Assembly (NCBI GenBank): GCA_037349105.1
Contig: JAYJMM010000097.1
Location: 2,638,001-2,702,000 of the forward strand
Direction of reading: 5' to 3'
DNA length: 64,000 nt
Source of the DNA: Limnomonas spitsbergensis
Lineage: Eukaryota > Chlorophyta > Chlorophyceae > Chlamydomonadales
Position numbers and translations under genes: made by a program. The notes beneath the pieces are model-generated. The model was not told the origin of the DNA. It ran no database searches and was given only the letters and a program-made list of their open reading frames with translations. Positions 46,641 through 59,500 of this stretch are shown one piece after another. Numbering within the stretch: position 1 is the first letter of the stretch; each line of letters opens with the position of its first letter.

Positions 46641-47479
46641 TGGATAGACTGTTCATACTTCCTGCCACATCACAAGCAATAATACATCCACACTTTTTGC
46701 CATGTGGGCATGTCACTTAGTCTCCTATAGCATAATACTCTGTCGACCAGGCATGAAATCTTGCATTGTTACTGTTATACACTGGTTCAGGTTGAGCCCC
46801 CACATGTCAACCCTTTGATTGTGGGTTCTCCGTAGAAAGATGGATGTGCAGTCGGACATTATTCTGCTGGGTGAGGTAGGGAGGAAAGGTCGGCCAATTG
46901 ACATTGAATTGCTAATGGAGTGCCTACTTAAATACCACACCTGCTCACCAATGCCTCTTTGTGCATGCTTTTGTTAACATTTGGCTCCCTCAAGGCTGCT
47001 GAGAGGGCCTGGTGTCACAAACCCTGCTGCTTGGGCCTCTGTCAAGATTAGGCCTGAATAAGGTCAAAGGACAAACACGGATACTTGGCCCACCCAGTCC
47101 CAAAGCTGACTTTGTCCAGATAATAAACACTGAAGGGGGGTTAGGAGGGAAAGGAAGTCCAAGCTGTTACTGGATGGACCTATAATGCACAGTAGTCCGA
47201 ACTTTAGTTAATGTGCCACATGCAATCCGTCAATGACGTTACACCTCTAGGGCTCTGGGTGCTGCTCAAAAAAAAGGAAGCATAGGATGATACTGGATGG
47301 ACCTACAAGGCGCAGTCTTCTGGGCTTGAATGTGCCACATGCAATACGTGATCAAGGCTGTGCTTAATTTGAGTACCAGACGGTAGCCCGCTTAGGAGAA
47401 TCAGCGGGATTGCTTAGGTGCCCTAGGGGCGTCCGCGTAATCCCGCTGATTCTCTTAAGCGCAGAGGCGTTGCCCAATA
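46641..47479. other. Non-coding spacer with a tandem pair and a hairpin
   Basis: TACTGGATGGACCTATAATG then GTGCCACATGCAATCCGTCA (47168-47232) is duplicated at 47291-47352 with moderate change. One copy is followed by an ACACCTCTAGGGC core of the dispersed repeat seen at 10687. A strong hairpin follows at 47389-47461. No gene is supported. Confidence 0.5.
47389..47461. repeat. Long inverted repeat / hairpin
   Basis: Arms CGCTTAGGAGAATCAGCGGG+ATT and AATCCCGCTGATTCTCTTAA+GCG pair at 22 of 23 positions around a loop of about 27 bases. Read as RNA this is a strong stem. Confidence 0.85.
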
Positions 47480-48460
47480 TTGCTCAGTAGGTCAGCCGCT
47501 GCCTGTCACAGTTTGGGGACAGCTTCTCCCCGCTCCAGCTCCTCCAAGGCACCTAGTACCTCACTGCATCAGTTGAACCCTCGGGTGCTTTGTATGAGCG
47601 CTAGCTGCATAACGGCCGCCATGGCTGCTACCATGAAAGGGCTGTCCTGCTGTGCTGCCAGCGCTACGGCTGCATTGTAGAAGTGGTGCACGTGGAGCCA
47701 CCAACCTCGCTGTAACGGTTAGATCTGTAGCTCCTTCATGACTCCCCAACTAGCGAGTGGACGCAGGTAGCCACACCGCCTGGCGCAGGTGCTAGAGGAT
47801 GCTGGACCGCATCTTGCTGTGGAGATATTACCGCGGTCGATGGTAACCGGTGACCCACACCACATCACCCTATCCTAGTTGGCTGCGGGCACTGCATAGG
47901 TAGCCGCCAGCCTGATGCGTGTAGGCAGATGATGCAGCAGACGCACCCTGGCAGCCATACGGCGGACACGCTGCAGCGCCGCACGGCAGCCATAGGCGCC
48001 TCTCTTGAAAGCATGCCATTTTTCATGCTGCCGCTCGCCTGCTGAACGATGCCCAAAGGCTTGAATTCCTGGACACGTTTCAACACTGTCCTATCTGGGC
48101 CGTCGGTACACGCATGTATGGGCTATTGGGCTGGATGCCGGTGCTGCGCTGTTAAGCGGCTGCCAAACTCCATGATCTCTGCCTTGCTGACATTGACCAA
48201 TAGTCATTGACCTGGAGCTGTTTTACTGCTGCATATTCATGCAAGGTATCTAGGAGTTAAGAGGCGCGCTGCAGCCCTGCCGGCGGGCTGCCGGCTAGCA
48301 GGGTGAGATCATCCGCATATAAGAAGCACCTGAGTCGTCGCCCCGCATCCAGCACAACCTCCTTTGCTGGGCACTTCCCTGCAATCAGAACCGGCAGGTC
48401 GCTGATGTAGAGGCTGAAGAGCAGTGGGCTCAGTGGGCAGCCCCGCTAGATGTCTCTGGT
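47480..48460 (-). pseudogene. Decayed LINE reverse transcriptase fragment (family 2)
   Basis: Minus strand near 48445-48280 reads GCPLSPLLFSLYISDLP, AGKCPAKEVVLDAGRRLRC and FLYADDLTLLAG: the conserved strand preceding the active site and an intact catalytic YADD. Upstream and downstream frames are broken (a stop just before GCPLSP and another about 15 codons after YADD). Downstream text continues with VLKRVQEFKPLGIVQQASG (48085 leftwards), the usual position of the post-RT region. Same family as the + strand fragment at 40840-40990. Confidence 0.8.
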
Positions 48461-48499
48461 GCAAGGCACAGCCAGGGGCCAGGGCCTGAGGGCCAGTGC

Positions 48500-50589
48500 T
48501 TTATGGCTGTCTGTGAGCGTGTAAAAAAGATCCCAAGGCTCCTGGGCCAGGGGGAACAAAGGTATGGAACAATCAGAGAGTGGGAACAGGGAAGAATGCA
48601 TGGTCTGTTTACTCTTTTGACTTTAAATACAATGTCTGTACCGATCTGTCCATGTAGCTGTGCATTGAAGTCTCGATCTTCAAGCATGTGTGGTCAAGAG
48701 TGGGCATCAAGAGAAAACATGAAGAAAGAAGATGATACCTATACATAAAGAATAAACACGACCCCCTTTGCATGAAACGGTAGACCAGGCACAATAGGGC
48801 ACAAGAGGCCTATCTTGCAAGTAATGACGAAGGTAGCACAATACGGCAACACCTGTTTCGTATCCGGATCGCTGCTCCGCTCCGAATACGGCAATACTGC
48901 TCCGGAGCAGTATCGGAAAACCCGGCTCACCATGCAAGCATTTTTTCGCAGCCCTTCCGGGCTGCATGGCACACGTGCTTTGACGCCTTAGGGGGCGGCT
49001 TCAGGAACCACGCGATAGTACGCCTATACAACAGGCGTTGGTAACCTTTGCGATCAACCATTTGGCTGTTATAAGGGACAGCGAACTTCGAAAGCAACGA
49101 ATAACGTCGTGACTACGGTACGGTATCCGAGCCATATTCGAATCGTCCGATCGATCAGCAATTCAGCACTTCACAAGCTAAGAAAGCCCAGCCTTCGTCC
49201 GGGGAACCTGAGCCAAAGGTGCAAAATTCTGCATACCGACGGTAGCAGGCGAGGTTGCAGATTTGAAGGGCAAAGGGGACGCTACGATGGGATCACCGAT
49301 GGGACTGGATTTAGTAGATTTAGGGATTGCGTCCGGAACCAAGTCCGGAACCTGCCGGAATCCTGCGTGAAAATGGGTAAACGAAAGAAAGGGAGCCTCT
49401 AGTCTGAAAGGGAGTGATCAAATCTCTGACAAGTAATCAGCGGTGCTACTGCGCAGCACGAAAAACGGCAGGACAGTCGGGTACGTGGCTTTTCAGAGGG
49501 CAGGCGCAGGTGCGGACGGGGTCACCTGGACCCCATGCAAACCCCCTCGCCAAGTAGCAGGATTTCAAAATATGTGCCTCAACTCTATCGCTGGCTAAGT
49601 GCGTGATGTTAATTATGCGTATCTAATTGCGCATAGAGAAGCGAAGTTGCAGCTGTCGCGTGACACCAGGGGACAGCTTGACACCTTACGTCATCCGCTG
49701 TATGTGAGATCCAGCCTTGGTAGCTGAGTTTCTCATTTCTGCACCTCGGCCTTTGAGGTCTGACAGGAATAACCTAATAATAAATACAGTCGATTGACTT
49801 GCGCTGTAGCGCGTAAAGTTTCCGGGACGTTCCAGAAACATCGGGCTGACGGACGGACAGACTGACAGACTGACAGACTGACTGACTGACGGATACGGGG
49901 TGACTCTGGGGGCTTCGCCCCCGCAACCTTCGGCCGCCCAGGGGGCTCTGCCGGAAGAAAATGAAGAAAGGTAGTTGAATTCCTCATGAAGGTCGAACCA
50001 GTATCGTTCGCTGTCATCTATTTTGATTCTGAAAAATAACATCGATTTATTGCTTCTTACCGAATAACGGTTATCTGAACGCTATCGTCATTCCATGGCT
50101 GTGTTGCCTTGCGGTGGCATCTCATCATGGTGTAATCCGTACCGCAAGTCGGTAAACTAAAAAAACGTAAGCAAATCGTTAGCTTCTCGTCAGACCCCTC
50201 GCACTTCAGGTTGTGTGGTGTGTGTCTATGTTGAGGGTTATCGAGCCCCCCTACGCGCACTGAAACCATCCAACAAGAGCTAAATACAAGTCACTCACGA
50301 AGGAATTCTAGCAGCGAGAGAACAAAATGTGCATACATCTCGCTCCGGCCAGCTACTGATTATACAGTAAGCAACTAATATCGCAGGAAATGCTAGCTGC
50401 GAAGCCTGCCCGGATCTCATCAACCCAACCTCTGCAGCTCTTCGACCTTTAACGCCTCAGCTCTAGTTGCTGACCAGCTGCTACAGTGTCGACGCATCGA
50501 CCCAACAGCCTTTTTAAGAGGGCCAGGCCTTCTGAGCCCCGCCGTCCTCGCTGACACAACGGCAATAACGAATTCCGCGTTTTGAAATC
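48500..50589. other. Intergenic, no supported gene
   Basis: Contains a perfect 20-bp palindrome (48894-48913), a GACTGACAGACTGACAGACT simple repeat (49848-49893) and GC-rich inverted text (GGGGGCTTCGCCCCC, 49910-49924). Open frames are short. The EDR2-like promoter must lie at the right end; I see no clear TATA element. Confidence 0.4.
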
Positions 50590-53500
50590 ATGATGGGTGT
50601 CGGTGTGAAATCCAGCGCCTCATGGCCCCCACAGACCTCCCGCCCTGAAGCAGCCCAGGAGCCTGACCCTGCTGTATCATCATCGGGGGCAACAGAGGCT
50701 GCAATGATATCCGCACCAGAGGAGCCCCTCCAAGCTGCCCCTGCCATGCATGCGGTGCATGAAGGGAGCGAGTCGGAGGGGCGCGACGCTGACACAGACG
50801 TTGAAGACGACCCCCCCAGGCTCAGCCCCTGCGCCCCCATGCAGCGTCAGCATGGCTCTGAAACCGCCGCTGCCGCCGCTGCCGCTGTGCATCCCACTTT
50901 CACTTTCCCCACGACTCCCTCCGAGCCTCTGCCGCAGCTCCATCCCGACCAGCAGGGCAGCGGCAGCCCCAAATCTCCGACGTCGCTCCGCGGCATCGCA
51001 TCAGATAGCCACAGGCAGTTCTCCACCGTCTCCTCCTCCGAGTCCTCAACGAGCCTGCTGGCTATCGCAGCGCAACAGCAGAACCAGCACCAGCAGCAGC
51101 ACCAGCAGCAGCCCCTCAAGTCAGGCTGGATGCTCAAGCTGACGAAGATCTGCTCCAACACGCTGGTGCGGCGCCGGATCGATCTCATGACCGGCGGGAA
51201 GTTCAGCACCTACCATTGCGGCGCTCTGGGCCACAAGAACTCGTGGTACCTGGACCGGTGAGAGATGGGCTGGGCTGGGATGGTCGCAAGAAGAACGAAA
51301 ACTACGCCCCGCGGGAGACAGGGGAAACAGGGTGGCATGGGCCGAGGCCTCGTCCGCACTGTTACCGCTGGGCTAGTCGGAGGTACCTGTCATGTGGCTG
51401 ATCGCGCACTGATGAAGGGTTCAGATACAAGAACTCGTGCTATTTGCACCAATGAGTACCGGGCTCGGATGGGCGCAAGAAAGAAAGAAACTACGCCCCA
51501 CAGGGGTGTGGAGGTTTAGGAAACAGTGCAGCATGGGCCGAGGCAGCTTCCGCACTGTTTCCATTGGGATGCTCACAGATACCTGTCTTGTGGCTGATCG
51601 CGCAAGGTTGACATGTCCAGCCGGGAGACCTTATGGCACTTGGACCGGTCAGTGCTGGGCTGGGATGGTCGCATGGAGAAAGAATTGTGTACGTCATTGC
51701 ACGTGTGAGAACTCAGGACTGGAAGAAGCTCTATGTGGCATTGTTTAGCGGGAGATTAGGGAGCTTCATGCATAAGCTCCATATGTCCGTAGAAGAGGTT
51801 TCATATAAGAGGTTGCTGTCTGAGAACACACCGTGGAAGTTTATCTTTTTCTTTACAGATGTGGGAAACCCAGGACTGGAGTAAGCACTGTGTGGCATTC
51901 TGAAGTGGAGGATTAGGGATCATGGAGTGTGTCACATGCAAATATGAGCACGGAGCAAGGATTAAAGGTGCATGGAATGCATGCACTTATGGCCAGTAAA
52001 AGGTGCATGGAATGCATGCACTTATGGCCAGTAAAAGGTGCATGGAATGCATGCACTTATGGCCAGTAAAAGGTGCATGGAATGCATGCACTTATGGCCA
52101 GTAAAAGGTGCATGGAATGCATGCACTTATGGCCAGTAAAAGGTGCATGGAATGCATGCACTTATGGCCAGTAAAAGGTGCATGGAATGCATGCACTTAT
52201 GGCCAGTAAAAGGTGCATGGAATGCATGCACTTATGGCCAGTAAAAGGTGCATGGAATGCATGCACTTATGGCCAGTAAAAGGTGCATGGAATGCATGCA
52301 CTTATGGCCAGTAAAAGGTGCATGGAATGCATGCACTTATGGCCAGTAAAAGGTGCATGGAATGCATGCACTTATGGCCAGTAAAAGGTGCATGGAATGC
52401 ATGCACTTATGGCCAGTAAAAGGTGCATGGAATGCATGCACTTATGGCCAGTAAAAGGTGCATGGAATGCATGCACTTATGGCCAGTAAAAGGTGCATGG
52501 AATGCATGCACTTATGGCCAGACCGATCGGGCACAACCTCCTGTGTGTGTTCCCCAGTGGCTGGATGCAGAGGCCACTCCGAGCACTGTGTGGGCACATG
52601 ACAAGGTCTGGTCTCCACTGCCGGTTTTGTTGATGTTTTTCCGATGCGAAAGGGATACCCTGATGTCTTTCAAGACATCAAGATTTGATCGATTTTCAAA
52701 GGATGAGTATTTCTGTATTAGTGGTAGGCATCCAAAGTCACCTCTCCACACCCTGTTAACCCCAATTATGAAAGAAGATGCGCTTAATCTCACACTCAAT
52801 ACCCGTTTCCTTTAACCTCCTGCACTGTAGAGACTCGAGAGCAAATGTCCGTGACCCGAAGCTACCTGACTCTCCTGACGCCACCTGATTCTCCTGAACC
52901 CTAAACCCGCAGACCTAAGTGCGGTCACCATTTTTGGGTGCTGGAACCTTTGAAACCAAACAAACAAATAAGGGCCTGCACCCTGGAGTTTGTTGATTGG
53001 CCACTTTTAAGTGCTGAAGAAAACGTACGGCAAAAGTTATATACACTGGAAGCGAGCTAATTGTGCAGCTTTAGATGTACCATGATCAAGAGTAATGTAC
53101 AGTGAACGTCAAAGGTCGGGCGAGTGACAAAGGTTGGACGCGTGATGAAGGCTAGCCCAAACAGAGGATGTAAACGCCCGATCCCTTCTCTAGCCCACCA
53201 AGCGTATTTTAGGTGCACTGCTAATGGTGTTCACTTCCTGGATTTCAGGCGATGTACATTGGAGCCTAAGAGCGAAATGGACATCACAGAAGTTCAGACC
53301 AAGAAGGAGCGCGTCGCATCCGCGGAGCATCAGCAGCGCCAGAAGTGGACGATTGCCAACTTGATGGAGGGCATGGAGGGGGAAAAGAAGGAGCTGTATG
53401 TGGTGAGCAGCCGGGGGGCAGATGTGAAGATTAGAATGAGCGTTTTCTTTGCAGCTTAATTGTCACTGGGAAGCTTCAGGAAGGGATATGGAGGGGGTAG

Positions 53501-56500
53501 AAGAAGGAACTGAGGGTGGTGTGGTCGCGGAGAAGTAGAGGAGGAGTTGTGTTTTGTGTTGAGCCCTGTTGGTCATCAAGTGATGGAGGGCATTGAGGGG
53601 AAGAAGCCGGAGCTGTATGTGGCGAGCCAGGCGGGCGGGCGGCTTGGGAGCGAAGGACAGGCTGGCTAAAGAGTTCAGCCTGCACAAGGATGTAGGGTTC
53701 GCGGTTTCGTCTCATGTTTTGGTTTTGAGTGATCATGGTTGAGGGTTTGGTTATATGTTCTGTTAGGGCTCAGGGTTTGGGGCTGGTGCTAGGGCTCCTG
53801 GTTTGGGGTTGGTTTAAGTTTTAGGTTTGGATATAGAGATCAGGGTTTCACGAGGTGCAGCGCATGACGCCATGTCTTACAAAAAGAGAGTATCTTCGTC
53901 AGTACTTTGCTAACGTCACATCGTCGAAGACTTAACTGCCGTTGCCGCTCCCTCCTAAATGTGCGGATCCCCTCCCCTCCTTCTCCCCCCTCCACTTCCT
54001 CTCAATCCTCCCCGTTTTCCCACATATTGACTCTCCTCGTCCCTCCCGTCTCTTCCCCTCCCTCCCAGTACATGTTTTCCATCAAGTGGCCCAATATCTA
54101 CTGGTCCAAGGGGTACAGCTCCTTCACGTTTGCATCTGGTGAGCGCTGAGGAACAAAGTAAATTGTCAAGGCCTGGTTCAGGGTTTAGTCTACAGGCAGG
54201 GTTACAGGTCTGAAATAGGGTCAACGATTCCCATTGGGCAAGTCAAGGATTCAGCCCCTTCAAGTTTGACCCTGGTAAGCGCCTGGAAAACAAGTTAAGA
54301 CAATTTAGGGTTAAATGCTTGTGGCAATTCTGGGATCCAGATCTGTCACATTTGGCATCTGGTCGGTGTCGGGGACAGAGAAATATACGGAGTAGGGTTT
54401 AGGACTCACGTCTAGAGAGTCAGGGTGAACAGCTCCTTCACGCTCGGATCTGGGAAGCATTGAGGGAAGCATTGGGGAGCATTGGGGGAAGCATTGGGGA
54501 GCATTGAGGGAAGCATTGAGGGAAGCATTGAGGGAAGCATTGAGGGAAGCATTGGGGGAAGCATTGGGGAGCATTGGGGTCTAGGATGTATGGAGCATTG
54601 AGGGAAGCATTGAGGGAAGCATTGAGGGAAGCATTGAGGGAAGCATTGAGGGAAGCATTGGGGAGCATTGGGGTCTAGGATGTATGTTTTTCAGCTTAGG
54701 GCCCAGACCCTTCACGTCCGCATGTTAGGCGTTGAGGAAGGAGGTGTCTGGATGAAGGCGTTAAGGATTGACATTTGGGGCCTGAGGGGTGCAGCTCCTT
54801 TTGCTTGCCTCCGCTAAGCGCTGAGGCAGGGGGGGAAATGTTTGGGGGAAAGGTGTGGGGCTGGCACTTGGCCAGCACTGATAAGGGAAAGTGTCCAGGA
54901 TTCTGCTTAGGGTTAATGGTTAACCCTTAACCCTAATCACGTGACCAGCACTGACAAGGGGAAGTGTTCAGGGTTCTAATTTAAGGTTTAGGGTTAAACG
55001 CTGAACCCTAAACACTTGGCCAGCGCTGACGAGGGGAAGTGTTCAGGGTTCTGGTTCTGCTCGTGATTAGTGAAGCCTGAAAGCGCTTGCCTGGGACCTC
55101 ACTTTATCCGCGCCAACGTATTGACCACTGCCTTGCACTTCGTCAACCTTGCAGCACTGCACTTTAATTCGCCTTCCTGACGCTGATGTTAGAAATGTAT
55201 TTGTTCTTGTTTTATCTCTGTCGATGCTTGACTGATGGACTTGTGGAGGAGATCGGAGCCTGGCATGTGGCCAGAGCAGACTGAATCGGGGAGCTGGCTT
55301 CAACCCCCCCTCGCACTGGATCGAAAAGTTTTCACCAGACTCTTCATTGGACAAAGAGTCCCTGATGGAGACTCGATCCTGGCACATGGCCAGGTTCATT
55401 GACTGGCTCGTTACTCGATTTAGTTGTGCTCACTAGACTCATTGGGACCAACACAACCCCTGGATGCCACTCGAGCCTGGCACATTGCTACACTACAGCA
55501 GATTCAATTGCCAAGCTGACTTGACCACTGCAGCGCAATCAATCTAACTGGGCTCACTTCACTCTTTGTTTGACCCACAGAGTCCCTGGAGGAGACCCGA
55601 GCCTGGCACATCGCCATCGCCGGATCGATCGCTGAGCTGGCGGCGCGCAAGGTGCATCGCAGCATCACAGACGACGGGCAATTCCAATCTTGTATGGCCT
55701 CCAAGCAGTTTGAAAGGTCAAGCCAGGTAATCAACGGGCAAGCACGAGATCGGTGACTACAAGATGAATAGAAGAATAGCAGGGTTAGCGGTGGCTGCTT
55801 TCCAGCTTCGTGTGCACACTATGAGTGGACCAAAACGTTCTAGCGCCACAACCGTCACTGAAATTGAAAACAAATATGGTTATTAGCTGTTGTTTGCCTG
55901 CCTTGTGTGCGATCTGTCAGAGCCAGCAGCAGGATGGAGAGGCCCACTCCTAATAAATATCTTCAAAAACAGACATTTTAAAACATTTTTGAACATGTTG
56001 CGTTGGATCTGCTTTGTAGCCCGCCAGCAGCACGATGGATGTGCCCTCCTGGAGCAACCAAGACTCCGAGACCATATCTGGATCTCCCTCGTCCTTCTTT
56101 GCCGGGCGGCGCTCCTACGTGAGTTTGTCCTCCCTCTGGGCATATGAATGATGTATCCATGTCCCCCCTCAGGGCATAATTGTTTTCTCGAATCATTTCA
56201 TGAATGATGTATTCAAGTCCTCCCTCTGGGCATGAGTCGCATGAAGTACAGCAGCATGGCCTGCATGGAGGAACACTTGGAACGCATGGAGTGCATGGCT
56301 GACTGGATGTGATGCCATGCATGGCCGCATCAAACATGTGGACCGCATAGAATGCATGGTGTCACGCACAGCCTGCAAGGAGGAATACATGGTGTGCATG
56401 GAGCGCATGACTGACTGTTTTTTTTTACACCTATGGCTGCATCCAGCTTGTGGACGGCGTGCAATGCATGGCATGAGGCACGGTATGCATCATGGACCGA

Positions 56501-59500
56501 ATGGAGTGCATAGATTCCATGCATTGCTTGCATGCTGCCATACATGGCATGCATGCAAGCAAGCCATGACATGCATTGCTTGCATGCAAGGCATGCATGG
56601 TTAGCTTCTTCAACTTGATTTGCAACCTTGCAACATGGCAACCTGGTACTAAATGCCTTCACGGTGCTGTCAAGGCCTTTGGGATACCACAGCAGGACGT
56701 ATCGCACCCTGAGTCGGATCCCCATCGCGTCTCTGTGGGAGACCAGCTGGGAGCGGTAAAGCAGGCGGGGAGCGGGGGAGCATGTGCGGAGGGCAGGCGG
56801 GTTGCTGGGCAGCAGGCAGGAGCCAGCGGCTGCCCAGTGGGTGGTACGCCCCCCCCCGCCAAGGGCCGCGGCGATGTGGCAGATGTGGGTTTCCTGGACG
56901 CGGAATCCGAAGCCTTTGATGATGAAGGAGAAGGCTCGGGCGTAAGCAGGTGTGTAACTGCCGGGCAGGTGTGTAACCGCCAGCTTGATGACTGTTACGG
57001 CTGGGAGCAGGTGTGTAACTGCCAGACAGGTGTGTAAGCGCAAGCTTGATGACTGTAATGGCCGGGAGCAGGTGTGTACCCGCTGAATAGGTGTGTCACC
57101 TCCAGTGTGAGGACTGAAACGGCTGGGAGCAGGCATATAACTGCCAGCCTAAGCACTGCAAGTGCTGGGAACTGGTGTGCTCCTATTGGGAGCTGGTGTG
57201 TAACTGCTGGCAGCAAGTGTGTGTTCCATAACTGCCGGGAGCTGGTTTGTAACTGCCAGTTTAGAGGTCTGTCCTTTAGAAAGGGACGAAGTAACTAGTT
57301 TAGGCAATTGCCGGGATACAGGGACCCGGCAGGCCCAATTCAGAGTACCGTAGAATCTGCTAATCCCCTTGCATAAGCGGGTTTCTGGGTTCCAGTTCAA
57401 ATCAGGAGACTCGGCAGAGAAGCTGCGGAGACTCCGTGGCCGCTAACAGCGGCCTAAACGGTTCTGTCGCGTATACGGTAATATACTGTGACACAGCCTT
57501 TATTTGTCCAATCACTTTATTTCCCACTCTTCCACCTTGTTTTTCCTGCCCCCTTGTGTTTGTATCTTTCTTTCCTCCGGGGGGGGGGGGGGGGGGGCAG
57601 GTGGGGGGACAGCAGCAAGGGGGAGGGGGAGCAGGTGGGGGGACAGCAGCAGGGGGGGGGCAGGTGGGGGACAACAGCAAGGGGGGGGGGGGGGCAGGTG
57701 GGGGGACAGCAGCAAGGGGGGGGGGGGGGAGCAGGTGGGGGCACAGCAGCAAGGGGGAGGGGGGGCAGGTGGGGGGACAGCAGCAAGGGGCAGGGGGAGC
57801 AGGTGGGGGGGCAGTAGCCAAAGGGAGGGGGAGCAGGTGGGGGCACAGTAGCCAGGGGGGGGGGCATTACAGTAGTTTAAATTATGTCGGCATAGTGGGG
57901 AGACGGCAAGGGTACTGAAAGGGCTGTTCTGTGATAGTGCGATGTGATTTCCTTCGTGGATTAGGCTTGGCAAGGAGGTTTGTGGTTCATGAGAAACTTA
58001 GGACCTCTGGGACAAAAACGCGGAACACAGAGCACCGTGGTATGGCCCTCTGGTGCAAAAGCCATCGAGGGACTGACACAGTCTCCCTCTCTCATCTACT
58101 CCTCCCCGTCCTCCCCATCCTGCTCTTCCACCCTCTCTTTATTTGGCCCCCCTTCCACCCTCATTCTCCACCACTTCGTCCTCCCCAGCCCTCGCCCATC
58201 CCCACACCCTCTGTGCAACTGCAGCGATGAGTTCGAAGGTTGTGACGGCCTAGAGGATGAGATGGAGCCGCTGTCACGTGATCGCTGGGTGCCGTACAAG
58301 CAGGTGCGTGTTTGAATCTAACTGCTTTACAGTCTGATCCGGAAATGTCTGTTTGACTTGTCCTTGACGACGCTGTCCGTAGGGCCTCATTCCACCAGAG
58401 CCTTTTGTTACGCCTAATGGGATTAGGCGTCACGAGATCGATTCCAGGTGCCAAGCAGTAATCTTTTTGAATATGGAAAGAGTGCAGCGACGCCTACTTT
58501 TTAAATATCAGGGGGCATCGCATGTAGGTGCTGCTAATCGTCCCAGTGCCACGCCTAATGTGCCACGTCAGACACTCCCCCCTCATGCTCACTACCGCAG
58601 ACACGCTCCGATCTCCTTGATCTCGTACTGCGTGATGCATTTCCCGCTGTGGATCGTTGCAACGCATTGCTCATTCGCAGTCATGGACTGGCGGAATCTT
58701 TGCGATTCAAACCTGCCACATGTTTGCTCTTAGATAACATTGAATAAGCACAGTGAGCGTTGAGCGAGCGCACTGTGCAGAGACATTTTAAGCTTAGAGA
58801 AGGGAGTCCGAGTCTAGGGATGAAATATGACGTAAGGATTCAAACGACATTTTGGGTTTTGGTGGAAAAGTTTTTCTGGTGGAATTCGACGCCAAAAATG
58901 AGCGACCTCAAAGGGCGTGTCGTCGCAAAATATTCGAGTCAGATTAGGCGTCGCTTCTCGAGTGGAATGAGGCCCGTTGTTGACGTATTGGGGGATTCGC
59001 TCCATCACACCACTCACCAGCTCACTTACCACGTTTGGGTGACGTCCCTGTCTGCCCAGATGAAACGCTCCTAGGTTGTGTAGTTGTGTACCTTCTTAAT
59101 TGTGGAGTGGTGTCCAACTCCTTTGCACCATGCCGCGTGATTAGGGCTCAACCTCTGCACTATGAGGATCATTCCCACGCCTATCTTCTGTGGTTGTGTG
59201 CCGGTTGCTTGCCCAGCGAAAGGAAACTTTTTTTCTCACTCCCTGCCCTAGTTTATTTTGTGCCCGAGCTGGTTCTTGGGTTTCTGTCCCATGCATCAAA
59301 TGTGATGCCCCGCTAGACTGTGTAACCTTCACTTGAGTCCAACAGTTGGCTGTCTACCGTCTGCATGACAGCTCAGCAGAGTAAAACTGTTACTGTTACA
59401 CTTTCACACTTCTTATTCCCAGACAAATGGAAGATCTGTGTACCATCCGGATGAGAGCTGATACAAATCACACTGCAGCACCCCCACTATATTACACTGT

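Noticed and set aside
51967..52520. Possible CRISPR-like array (35-bp repeats)
   Set aside because: No spacers between repeats; simple tandem satellite.
56250..56620. Met/His/Cys-rich open frames (ACMQGMHG type)
   Set aside because: Caused by GCATGCATGG-rich simple sequence in the intron 56119-56692.
57400..57973. Proline- and glycine-rich open frames on both strands
   Set aside because: Product of the G-run minisatellite in an EDR2-like intron.
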